Shown piece by piece: positions 43,235 to 50,951 of a DNA stretch of 64,000 nt (position 1 is the stretch's first letter; the number at the start of each line of letters is the position of its first letter). The DNA is taken from contig NZ_CP014145.1 of the NCBI RefSeq assembly GCF_001542775.1, positions 620,001 through 684,000 of the forward strand. Reading direction: 5' to 3'. Both the position numbers and the translations under genes were made by a program. Source of the DNA: Microterricola viridarii (GTDB lineage: Bacteria; Actinomycetota; Actinomycetes; Actinomycetales; Microbacteriaceae). The notes beneath the pieces were generated by a model. That model was not told where the DNA came from and did not search any database. It was given only the letters and a program-made list of their open reading frames with translations.

Positions 43235-43963
43235 GTGGTCTCATGGTTCGGGCGGAGCAAAATCCGCGTAGAGATCCCGCGGCTGAAACCCCGCGGGGCG
43301 TCTTCAGCGACGAAGGTTGACTTCGCCGAGTACACCCCAGAACTTCTGCCGTTCCTCGGTCAGGCCGCCGCCATGCACCTCGAGGTGGCCGAGAACCTGG
43401 CCCGCGCGCTTGCCGCGGCGCCCAGCGTCGAGGTGAAGCAGCAGATCAGTTATGTGGCCGCGCAGGTGCTCTCCACCCAGCACAAGCTGGTGGCCGAGAT
43501 CCGCGGGCTGCACGCAGACCCCGACGAGCTGATGCGGCCCTTCGTCGACGCGCTGGTGCACTACCGCACCCTGGCCACCGGCACGGACTGGCGCGAGCTG
43601 CTGCTCACCTGCTACCTGAGCGCCGGCATGCTGGGCGACTTCTTCGAACAGCTGGCCCGCGGAATCGGCGGCGACGTCGGCAACCGGGTCGCCAGCCTGT
43701 TGGCGACGGATGCCGGGGCAGAACAGCTGCGCGAGCTGCTGCAACGCTCCATCAACGCAGAACCAACGCTCACCTCCGTCTTGGCCATGTGGGGCCGCCG
43801 TCTGGTCGGCGACACCCTCCTCGTCGCCCGCTCGGCCCTGGCCGACGCCGGCTCACCCGGAAGCGCGGCGCACCACGCCGCGGAGGCGAACATCGAGCCC
43901 GTCTTCACCGAGCTCATCGCCGCGCACACCCGCCGCATGGACGGGCTCGGCCTCACCGCCTGA
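43235..43963 (+). CDS. Ferritin-like fold protein, MiaE_2 family
   Basis: 242 residues, mostly helical. It resembles the actinobacterial MiaE-like (tRNA hydroxylase-like) ferritin-fold family: FLGQAAAMHLEVAENLARALAAAPSVEVKQQISYVAAQVLSTQHKLVAEIRGL and LLTCYLSAGMLGDFFEQLARGI. Of the usual di-iron ligands (two ExxH pairs), clear ExxH pairs are not visible here, so an active iron centre is doubtful. In many Actinobacteria it lies beside a DEAD-box helicase, as here. GTG 43235 is supported by TAAGCT 6 bases upstream. An acyl-CoA ligase gene follows after 31 bases. Confidence 0.7.
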   Translation: MVSWFGRSKIRVEIPRLKPRGASSATKVDFAEYTPELLPFLGQAAAMHLEVAENLARALAAAPSVEVKQQISYVAAQVLSTQHKLVAEIRGLHADPDELMRPFVDALVHYRTLATGTDWRELLLTCYLSAGMLGDFFEQLARGIGGDVGNRVASLLATDAGAEQLRELLQRSINAEPTLTSVLAMWGRRLVGDTLLVARSALADAGSPGSAAHHAAEANIEPVFTELIAAHTRRMDGLGLTA

Positions 43964-43994
43964 CCCGCCTTCGGCACAGTTGAGAGAGGTCGTC

Positions 43995-45713
43995 ATGACC
44001 GCAGCATCCGTCTTCTCGAGCCGCCCCTGGCTGAGCTCCTACGCCGAGGGCGTCCCGGCCGACGTCGACGTGCCCAAGGAGAGCCTCGTCGACATGATCG
44101 ACGCGGCGGTGCGCACCTACCGGGCATCCGTCGCCCTGGAGTTCTTCGGCGAGACCACGACGTACGCCGAGATGGGGGAGCAGATCTCCCGGATCGCCAA
44201 CGCGCTGCGCAAGCTGGGCGTGCGTGCCGGCGACCGGGTCGCCCTGGTGCTGCCCAACTGCCCACAACACATCGTGGCGTTCTACGCGGTGCTCCGCCTC
44301 GGAGCGGTCGCCGTCGAGCACAACCCGCTCTACACCCCGAGCGAGCTGCGGCACCAGTTCGAGGACCACGGCGCGAGCGTGGCGATCGTCTGGGACAAGG
44401 TGCACGACACCGTCATCGACTTTCCGGAGGACATGGGGGTCAAGCACGTGGTCGCCGTCGACCTCACCCGGGCGATGCCGCTGCTGAAGCGGATCGCGCT
44501 GCGGCTGCCGATCAAGAAGGCCAGGGAGTCCCGGGCGGCGCTGACGGCGCAGCCGCGCGCCAAGAACGCGCTGCGCTGGGAGGACTTGCTCGAGACCCGC
44601 AAGCTGAAGAAGTCGTACCCGCGACCCATGCCGTCTGACACTGCCGTGCTGCAGTACACCAGCGGCACGACAGGCGCGCCGAAGGGTGCGATCCTCAGTC
44701 ACGCGAACCTCCGCGTCAACGCGCTGCAGGGGGAGGCCTGGGTGCCGGGGCTCCGCCGGGGTGAAGAGGTCGTCTACGCCGTGCTGCCGATGTTCCACGC
44801 CTACGGTCTGACGCTCTGCCTCACCTTCGCGATGGGCATGGGCGCGCGGCTGGTGCTGTTCCCCAAGTTCGACGAAGGCCTGGTTCTGGATGCCGTGCGC
44901 TCCAGCCCGCCCACGTTCCTGCCCGCGGTGCCGCCGATCTATGAGCGGCTGTCGAAGGCTGCGGCCAAGCGCGGCGTGAGCCTGGGCAGCATCCGCTTCG
45001 CCATCTCCGGTGCCATGAACCTGCCGCTGTCCACTGTGGAGGCCTGGGAGAAGTCCACCGGCGGCCAGCTCGTCGAGGGCTACGGGATGACGGAAACCTC
45101 GCCGGTCGCGGCCGGCAACCCGTTCGGCCCCGCCCGACGGGCCGGCACCGTCGGGGTGCCGTTCCCCAGCACCCAGATTCGCGTCGTCGACCCGGACAAC
45201 CCGCACATCGACCGGGGCGTGAACGAGGCGGGCGAGCTGCTGCTGCGTGGCCCGCAGGTGTTCTCCGGCTACTGGAACCGGCCCGAGGAGTCCCTGGCCG
45301 TGCTGCTGCCGGCGGCGGACGGCGGCGGCCCGTGGCTGCGCACCGGCGACATCGTCTCGGTCTCTGGCGACGGCTTCATCACCATCGTGGACCGGATGAA
45401 GGAGCTCATCATCACCGGCGGTTTCAACGTCGCCCCGAGCGAGGTGGAGGACGCCCTGATCTCGCACGAGTCGGTGGCGGATGCCGCGGTCGTCGGCCTG
45501 CCGGCAGCGAGCGGCGGCGAGATCGTCACCGCGGCCGTCGTGCTGGAGCGCGGTGCGACGCTCGACGTCGAGGCGCTGCGGGAGTACTGCCGCGGCCGGC
45601 TGAGCGCCTACAAGGTGCCCAAGCAGATCGTGGCCGTCGACGAGCTGCCGCGCTCCATGATCGGCAAGGTGCTGCGGCGCCAGGTGCGCGCCCAGCTCAG
45701 CGCGCCGCAGTAG
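43995..45713 (+). CDS. Long-chain fatty acid-CoA ligase (AMP-binding family)
   Basis: 572 residues. Adenylation motifs: TAVLQYTSGTTGAPKGAILSHANL (P-loop-like A3), VEGYGMTETSP (A5), LLLRGPQVFSGYWNRPE and WLRTGDIVSVSGDGFITIVDRMKELIITGGFNVAPSEVE (A7-A8), and the C-terminal catalytic lysine in ELPRSMIGKVLRRQ (A10). It activates fatty acids as acyl-AMP and then acyl-CoA for degradation or lipid synthesis. ATG 43995 has GAGAGAGG 5 bases upstream. It is probably co-transcribed with the MiaE-like gene and ends at a 24-bp hairpin. Confidence 0.92.
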   Translation: MTAASVFSSRPWLSSYAEGVPADVDVPKESLVDMIDAAVRTYRASVALEFFGETTTYAEMGEQISRIANALRKLGVRAGDRVALVLPNCPQHIVAFYAVLRLGAVAVEHNPLYTPSELRHQFEDHGASVAIVWDKVHDTVIDFPEDMGVKHVVAVDLTRAMPLLKRIALRLPIKKARESRAALTAQPRAKNALRWEDLLETRKLKKSYPRPMPSDTAVLQYTSGTTGAPKGAILSHANLRVNALQGEAWVPGLRRGEEVVYAVLPMFHAYGLTLCLTFAMGMGARLVLFPKFDEGLVLDAVRSSPPTFLPAVPPIYERLSKAAAKRGVSLGSIRFAISGAMNLPLSTVEAWEKSTGGQLVEGYGMTETSPVAAGNPFGPARRAGTVGVPFPSTQIRVVDPDNPHIDRGVNEAGELLLRGPQVFSGYWNRPEESLAVLLPAADGGGPWLRTGDIVSVSGDGFITIVDRMKELIITGGFNVAPSEVEDALISHESVADAAVVGLPAASGGEIVTAAVVLERGATLDVEALREYCRGRLSAYKVPKQIVAVDELPRSMIGKVLRRQVRAQLSAPQ

Positions 45714-45736
45714 CCCGGTCTCGCGCCCCGGCCCGT

Positions 45737-45792
45737 CGACTCGCCACAAAACGTACCAACGAACCGCTGTTGGTACGTTTTTTGGCGAGTCG
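45737..45792. terminator. Long-stem terminator after the acyl-CoA ligase
   Basis: The arms 45737-45760 and 45769-45792 pair over 24 positions with one C-T mismatch and an 8-base loop. The right arm contains a run of six T (45778-45783), so it fits an intrinsic terminator better than the other hairpins of the window. Confidence 0.8.
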
Positions 45793-45817
45793 ATTGCGTT
45801 GCGAGGGGCGGATGCGC

Positions 45818-45991
45818 TCAAGCCGGCTCAGATCCCGCTCGTACTGCGTGGTGTTCGTGCGGTGGTGGTCGCCGTCGTCTGCTGAGGTCTCGGCTGCGCA
45901 GCCGCTCCACGATCATGCCCGCGGCGCGCGCGTCGTCAACGGAGAATTCGCGCCTTCCGAACTCGGGCGGCAGCGGAACGAGACGAGGCAT
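45818..45991 (-). pseudogene. Probable N-terminal remnant of a DUF559/AbiEi-type gene
   Basis: A 57-codon frame from ATG 45991. The first 38 residues (MPRLVPLPPEFGRREFSVDD then ARAAGMIVERLRSRDLSR) look like the N-terminal helix-turn-helix of actinobacterial AbiEi-like/DUF559 proteins, which usually open with a P-x-F-x2-R-x-F-S/T-V-x-x-A-R-x-x-G pattern and end this domain in RLRxxDL. The rest (RRRPPPHEHHAV) does not continue the family and runs into the terminator. The gene was probably cut by a deletion. The match is from memory of the pattern. Confidence 0.45.
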
Positions 45992-46079
45992 GCCTCATGA
46001 TGCCGCGAAGCGCCTGCCCCGCGCAGAAGTAATTCGCAGCCCCGGGCCGTGGCGTCGCCCGTGCGCGGCTGCGACAGCC

Positions 46080-46490
46080 CTAGGCGGCGGGCGTCTGGGA
46101 GATGCGCACCGTGTTGCCGGAGGGATCGCGGAACGCGCAGTCGCGCGGGCCCCACTGCTGGTCCATCGGCTCCTGCAGCACCTCGGCGCCGCTCGCGCGG
46201 ACGGCCTCGAACATCGCGTCGACGTTGTCGGTGCGGAACACGAGCAGCGGCAGGACGCCCTTGGTGAGCAGCTCCTGCAGTGCGTCGCCGTCGGCCTGGG
46301 AGCGCCCGGCGTAAGGGGTGGAGAGCACGATGCCGAGGCCGGGCTGGGCCTGACTGCCGACGGTGACCCAGCGGTGCCCGCCTGAGCCGACATCGTTCTG
46401 CACGTCGAGGCCGAGCGCGCCGCTGTAGAAGGCGATCGACTCGTCGACGTCGGTGACCGTCACGTTGGTGAACTGAAGTGAGATTGTCAT
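46080..46490 (-). CDS. VOC (glyoxalase/bleomycin-resistance fold) protein
   Basis: 136 residues. Two beta-alpha-beta modules: QFTNVTVTDVDESIAFYSGALGLDVQNDVGSGGHRWVTVG and LLVFRTDNVDAMFEAVRASGAEVLQEPMDQQWGPRDCAFRDPSGNTVRISQ. The closing RDPSGNxVRI is the family signature. The reaction is unknown. ATG 46490 lies 10 bases after the AraC regulator, so the two form an operon, in which case the regulator probably controls it. Confidence 0.88.
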   Translation of the reverse strand: MTISLQFTNVTVTDVDESIAFYSGALGLDVQNDVGSGGHRWVTVGSQAQPGLGIVLSTPYAGRSQADGDALQELLTKGVLPLLVFRTDNVDAMFEAVRASGAEVLQEPMDQQWGPRDCAFRDPSGNTVRISQTPAA

Positions 46491-46500
46491 GCCCGTGACG

Positions 46501-46986
46501 TTACGCCGCGGCCACTCCGCGCGCTTCTTCGATCCTGCTCGATGTCTTCGCGCTGCGCGTGATCGTCGCCCTGTTGGTGTTGCTCGGCGTGCGCAGCGGG
46601 CGCGTGTGCGCCTTGGCGATGCAGGTCGGCATGGCCTGGACGGCACCGTGTTCGCGCTTGCGGTAGGCCGACGGGGTCTCGCCGGTGATCTCGGTGAACC
46701 GCGAGCTGAACGAGCCGAGCGAGGTGGCGCCGACGGCGAAGCAGGCGTCGGTGACGCTCGCCCCGTCGCGGAGCAGCGCCATGGCGCGCTCGATCCGCCG
46801 GGTCATCAGGTAGCCGTAAGGCGTCTCGCCGTAGGCCGCCCGGAAGCTGCGCGAGAAGTGCGCCGGCGACATCAGCGCCCGCGCCGCCATCGTCGGCACG
46901 TCCAGCGGCTTGGCGTAGTCCCGGTCGATCAGGTCACGGGCTCGCCGCAGCTGGGCGAGGTTCTCGATCTGCTGCGGGGTCATCAT
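46501..46986 (-). CDS. AraC-family transcriptional regulator (HTH domain only)
   Basis: 161 residues. Two helix-turn-helix motifs of the AraC/XylS DNA-binding domain fill residues 12-110: PLDVPTMAARALMSPAHFSRSFRAAYGETPYGYLMTRRIERAMALLRDG and VTDACFAVGATSLGSFSSRFTEITGETPSAYR. There is no N-terminal sensor domain; a basic 45-residue tail follows. Stand-alone AraC domains of this kind are often paired with VOC or YCII proteins, as here. ATG 46986 and 46983 are both possible. Confidence 0.9.
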   Translation of the reverse strand: MMTPQQIENLAQLRRARDLIDRDYAKPLDVPTMAARALMSPAHFSRSFRAAYGETPYGYLMTRRIERAMALLRDGASVTDACFAVGATSLGSFSSRFTEITGETPSAYRKREHGAVQAMPTCIAKAHTRPLRTPSNTNRATITRSAKTSSRIEEARGVAAA

Positions 46987-46995
46987 CGCCGGGCC

Positions 46996-47298
46996 TCAGG
47001 CTGTGGCGGTTCCGGCGCTCAGCGCGGCGAGCAGGCGCTCATCGGCTGCCTCCCGGCCGCGGCCGATCAGAAGGGCCGAGCCGTAGGAGACCGCCGCGGC
47101 GGCGAGGAGCGAGATCAGCCAGATCCAGCCGCTGTCCCATGCCATGCCGAGCCAGGTCAGGGCGACCCAGACGACCGCCGCCGCGGCCGTGCCGATGGCG
47201 GGAACGACGAGCACGCCGTACTCGGCACGCCGCGGCAACGTGTACCGGGCGATGGTGCCGAGGATCGCCCCACCGAGCGCCACGAAGAGCAGCTCCAT
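46996..47298 (-). CDS. Small membrane protein of unknown function
   Basis: 100 residues. Three hydrophobic segments (LLFVALGGAILGTIARYTL, YGVLVVPAIGTAAAAVVWVAL, WIWLISLLAAAAVSYGSALLI) and a short basic/acidic C-terminus. It is 2 bases downstream of the DUF3107 gene and 9 upstream of the AraC gene, so it sits inside a four-gene minus-strand unit. It looks like a GlsB/YeaQ-sized protein but lacks that family's motifs. Confidence 0.75.
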   Translation of the reverse strand: MELLFVALGGAILGTIARYTLPRRAEYGVLVVPAIGTAAAAVVWVALTWLGMAWDSGWIWLISLLAAAAVSYGSALLIGRGREAADERLLAALSAGTATA

Positions 47299-47300
47299 GG

Positions 47301-47525
47301 TTAGCCCACGAATCCGATGCGCCGGCTCTCTTCGGTGCCGATCTCGATGTAGGCGAACGTCGTGGCGGGGACGATGTAGGTGTTGCCCTTGTCGTCGCCG
47401 AGCTTCAGGAATCCGACCTCTCCGGCGAGGACCGCGGAAACGGCGGCCTCGATCTCGGCGACCGGCTGAGACGTCTCGAAGTTGATCTCACGAGGAGAGT
47501 TCTGAATGCCAATGCGAATGTCCAC
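47301..47525 (-). CDS. DUF3107 family protein
   Basis: 74 residues, the normal length of DUF3107 (Actinobacteria only, function unknown). Matches: VDIRIGIQNSPREINFET, then a Val-x3-Val strand and TYIVPATTFAYIEIGTEESRRIGFV at the end. GTG 47525 is preceded by AAGGAAAGG, and TAGCAT (47549-47554 on the minus strand) may be its -10 box. It is divergent from adnA and heads the unit DUF3107 / membrane protein / AraC / VOC. Confidence 0.88.
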   Translation of the reverse strand: MDIRIGIQNSPREINFETSQPVAEIEAAVSAVLAGEVGFLKLGDDKGNTYIVPATTFAYIEIGTEESRRIGFVG

Positions 47526-47663
47526 CGGGTATGCCTTTCCTTGCCCTGATGCTAGAGCGTTCCTGCCAGAGTACGACAGATCGGGGTACGAGCGCGGCCC
47601 GTTCACTGTTGGCGCAACGACGGCAGCGCGGCGCCGGCGCCTGGCCGTGTCGGCGCGGCGCGC

Positions 47664-47669
47664 TAGCGT
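47664..47669 (+). promoter_or_regulatory. -10 box TAGCGT of adnA
   Basis: TAGCGT ends 6 bases before GTG 47676. Confidence 0.45.
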
Positions 47670-47675
47670 TGAGAG

Positions 47676-50600
47676 GTGGCCAGAACAGAGCAGAAAACGA
47701 CGGCTGTCGCGCGTGCATTCGCTGCACGCACCAGCGCAGGGCACCCGATCGGCGCCGACGTGCTCGATGAGTCCCAGCGCGCCGTGCTGCAACTGCCCGT
47801 CGGGGCGACCGCTGCGGTGCTCGGAGCGCCGGGCAGCGGCAAGACGCTCACCCTGGTCGAGCTGGTCGCCGACCGGGTGCTGAACCAGGGCCTCGCCCCT
47901 GAACAGGTGCTGGTCTTAGCCCCCAATCGGCTCGCGGCGACGCGGCTGCGCGACCGCCTGGCGGTGCGCCTGGGCGTGCCGAGCGCCGGCCCGATCGCCC
48001 GCACGGCGAACTCTGTCGCGTTCCAGGTGGTGCGGGCGGCATCCGACCGCCCCGTCACCCTGCTCACCGGCGGCGAGCAAGACGCCATCATGAGCGAGCT
48101 GCTGCTCGGTGACATCATCGACCAGGCCGGCCCGGACTGGCCGCACCCGCTCGGCGAGGAGGTGCGCCAGATGCGCGGATTCCGCACCGAGCTGCGCGAG
48201 CTGAGCATGCGCTGCGCCGAGTACGGGGTGTCGATGCCGCGGCTGGCCGAGCTCGGCCGCGCCCACGACCACCCGGAGTGGGTGGCGGCCGCCGAGTTCC
48301 TCGACGGTTACGCAGACAACAAGGAGCAGGCCCGGCCCGGCCAGTACGACTCGGCGGAACTCTCGACCGAGGCCGCCGTCTACGTGGCGCGCGCAGAGGC
48401 CGGCGCCGCCGGGACGCTCACCCTCGGACCGTTGGCGGGGGTGCGCCTGATCGCCGTCGACGACGCGCAGGACGCCACGGCCTCCACGATCGCTCTGCTG
48501 CGCGCCTTCGCCGCCCGCGGTGTCGCCATCGTCGCCTTCGGTGACCCGGATGTCGCCAGCACAGCGTTCCGCGGAGCCCGCTCAGAGGTGCTCGGCCGGC
48601 TGGGGGAAGCGCTCGGCGTCACAACGTCTGAGCGGCTGGTGCTCTCCACCGTCTACCGGGGGCGCCCGGAGCTGCGGGCGCTGGTCGGCGTCGTCGTCGA
48701 CCACATCGGCACGGCGCTGGCCGGGGTGCAGCGGCGCGCCGAACTGGCTGATTCCGCGCATTCAGACCCCGGTGCCGGGGGAGCGGGCGCGGCGACGGAC
48801 AGGGACACAGACCCCGAGACCGAGACAGACCCAGCGAGCGGGGCGGGTGCGGGCCGTGCCGGCTACCGCGCCCTCGTCCGCATCGAGGCGAGCTCGCACG
48901 GCGCGGAGTGCGGTGAACTGGCCCGGTTGCTGCGCGAGCACCACCTGCTGCGCGGCATGCCCTGGTCGCGCATGGCGGTTGTCGTGCGCTCCGGTGCCGA
49001 CATCGCCGGGCTGGAGCGCGGGCTCTCGCTCAGCGATGTGCCCACCCGCGCCGCCACGGCCAGGCGGGCGCTCCGCGACGACCCGGCCGCCGCCCAGCTG
49101 CTGGCCGCCGCCAGCCTCGCCGTCGGGGCCAGCGAGCTGACCGCCCCGGCCGCCGTGCAGCTGCTGACCGGCCCGCTCGGCCGGCTCGACGCCATCGCGC
49201 TGCGCCGGCTGCGGCTGAGCCTTCGCCAGGAGGAGCTGGCCGGCGACGGCAGCCGCACCAGCGACGAGCTGCTGGTCGAGGCCATGCGCGTGCCCGGTGG
49301 TTTCGCCACGATCGATTCCGGCCCGGCCGCGCGGGCCGGCCGCGCCGCGGCGAACCTGGCCGAGGCCACCCGCGTCGCCGCTGCTGGCGGGTCGATCGAG
49401 GAGGTGCTCTGGCAGCTCTGGCAGGGCGCTGGGCTCGGTACGGAGTGGGGCAAGCAGGCCAAGGGCACCGGCGTGCTTGCCGACGAGGCCAATCGCGCCC
49501 TCGACGGGGCCGTCGCCCTGTTCGCCGCCGCACAGCGCTTCGTCGAACGCACGCCGGAGCTGCCGCCCGGCCAGTTCATCGCCGACGTGCTGGCCAGTGA
49601 CCTGCCGGAGGACTCCCTCGCGCCGCAGAGCGAGGGCGACGCCGTGCTGATCTGCACCCCGCCCGGCGTGGTCGGGCAGGACTTCGACGTCGTCGTGCTG
49701 GCCGGCCTGCAGGAGGGCGTCTGGCCGAACCTCAAACCGCGCGGCTCTCTGCTGCACCCTGAGCTGGTCGAGGAGCTCGCAAGCCTCGGGGCCGAACCGG
49801 CGGCGGCCGGCGCCACCGACGAGCGGGCCGCCGTACGCAGCGACGAGCTGCGCATGTTCGCGCTCGCCGCCTCCCGCGCGCACCGCCAACTCGTGCTCAG
49901 CTGCACCAGCAACGACGACGAGCAGCCGAGCACGTTCATGGGCTTCATCCCCGACCTGACACCCCTGCACCGCGGCCGCCCGCTGCACCTGCGCGGGCTG
50001 GTCGGCAGCCTGCGCCGGGAACTCGTCGAACGGGGAACGCCAGCTCTGGCATCCGCCCTCGCCCTGCTGGCCAGCGAAGAGGTGCCGGGCGCGCACCCGG
50101 AGAGCTGGTACGGCATGCGCGAGCCCTCCACGCTGGAACCACTGGTAGACCTGACCGAGGATGACGCCGTCGTGGCCGTGTCGCCCTCGCAGATCGAGAA
50201 GGCAGAGAAGTCGGCGCTGGCCTGGTTCGTCGACACCGTCGCCGCCAGCCCCGGCGGCCTCGCTGCCTCCATCGGCACGATCGTGCACGCCGTGATGGAG
50301 ACGGCGAGCACCCGGCCGGATGCCGACCTCAGTGTCGAGGGGCTCTGGGCCGAGGCAGCGGAACGCTGGAAACAGCTGCGCTTCGACGCGCCCTGGCTGG
50401 CGGAGCGCGAGAAGCGGGGCGCGGAACGGCTGCTCGGCGGCCTGAGCGAGTACCTCGGTGACTTCGCCGACGACGGCAAGACCTTGCTGCAAGCCGAGGG
50501 CCGGTTCACCGTGGACTTCGAGCACGTCAGCCTGCACGGCAGCGTCGACCGGGTCGAGCGCTCCGCCGACGGCACGACCGTGATCGTCGACCTGAAGACA

Positions 50601-50951
50601 GGGTCGCGGATGCCGACGCAATCCGGCATGGCGGACCACCCGCAGCTGGCCGCCTACCAGCTCGGCATGGCCAGCGGGGCGATCCCCGTCGGGTCCGATG
50701 AGGGCGGCGAGGCCGCGATCGGCGGCGCGAAGCTCGTCTTCGTGGCATCCGGTGTGCGCGGCAAGAGTTACAGCGAGAGGACCCAGCAACCGATGGACGA
50801 GCAGGCACTCGAGGCATTCCGGCAGCGACTGGTCGCGGTGTCCCGCTCCATCTCCGGGGCACGTTTCACCGGGCCGACGCAGCTGGACTTCAACGACCCG
50901 CTGGCCCGCTGGGAGTACCGCATCCACCTGGTGCCGGCGGTGTCCGCATGA
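47676..50951 (+). CDS. adnA: AdnA-like helicase-nuclease subunit
   Basis: 1091 residues. An N-terminal UvrD-like motor with Walker A GAPGSGKT (about residue 50), ANSVAF, and motif II LIAVDDAQDATAS, where DDAQD replaces the usual DExQD. The C-terminal RecB-type nuclease (from about 850) has HGSVDRVERSADGTTVIVDLKTG (near 970; Asp and Lys of the active site) and QLAAYQLG. In mycobacteria AdnA and AdnB form a dimer that unwinds and resects DNA ends at double-strand breaks, with AdnB the lead motor. The gene order adnA-adnB followed by nudC and uvrD2 matches mycobacteria. The start overlaps nothing, and the stop overlaps adnB by 4 bases. Confidence 0.9.
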   Translation: MARTEQKTTAVARAFAARTSAGHPIGADVLDESQRAVLQLPVGATAAVLGAPGSGKTLTLVELVADRVLNQGLAPEQVLVLAPNRLAATRLRDRLAVRLGVPSAGPIARTANSVAFQVVRAASDRPVTLLTGGEQDAIMSELLLGDIIDQAGPDWPHPLGEEVRQMRGFRTELRELSMRCAEYGVSMPRLAELGRAHDHPEWVAAAEFLDGYADNKEQARPGQYDSAELSTEAAVYVARAEAGAAGTLTLGPLAGVRLIAVDDAQDATASTIALLRAFAARGVAIVAFGDPDVASTAFRGARSEVLGRLGEALGVTTSERLVLSTVYRGRPELRALVGVVVDHIGTALAGVQRRAELADSAHSDPGAGGAGAATDRDTDPETETDPASGAGAGRAGYRALVRIEASSHGAECGELARLLREHHLLRGMPWSRMAVVVRSGADIAGLERGLSLSDVPTRAATARRALRDDPAAAQLLAAASLAVGASELTAPAAVQLLTGPLGRLDAIALRRLRLSLRQEELAGDGSRTSDELLVEAMRVPGGFATIDSGPAARAGRAAANLAEATRVAAAGGSIEEVLWQLWQGAGLGTEWGKQAKGTGVLADEANRALDGAVALFAAAQRFVERTPELPPGQFIADVLASDLPEDSLAPQSEGDAVLICTPPGVVGQDFDVVVLAGLQEGVWPNLKPRGSLLHPELVEELASLGAEPAAAGATDERAAVRSDELRMFALAASRAHRQLVLSCTSNDDEQPSTFMGFIPDLTPLHRGRPLHLRGLVGSLRRELVERGTPALASALALLASEEVPGAHPESWYGMREPSTLEPLVDLTEDDAVVAVSPSQIEKAEKSALAWFVDTVAASPGGLAASIGTIVHAVMETASTRPDADLSVEGLWAEAAERWKQLRFDAPWLAEREKRGAERLLGGLSEYLGDFADDGKTLLQAEGRFTVDFEHVSLHGSVDRVERSADGTTVIVDLKTGSRMPTQSGMADHPQLAAYQLGMASGAIPVGSDEGGEAAIGGAKLVFVASGVRGKSYSERTQQPMDEQALEAFRQRLVAVSRSISGARFTGPTQLDFNDPLARWEYRIHLVPAVSA

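Noticed and set aside
42876..43271. 131-codon frame across the cupin/MiaE-like gap
   Set aside because: Low complexity, overlaps the true start of the MiaE-like gene, no Shine-Dalgarno, no similarity that I recognise.
45332..46000. 222-codon frame overlapping the end of the acyl-CoA ligase
   Set aside because: Its first part is an alternative frame of the ligase rich in Arg/Gly and it crosses the long-stem terminator.
48762..50927. 721-codon open frame antisense to adnA
   Set aside because: It mirrors the codon bias of adnA (GC-rich third positions leave the antisense frame open) and has low-complexity composition with no motif.
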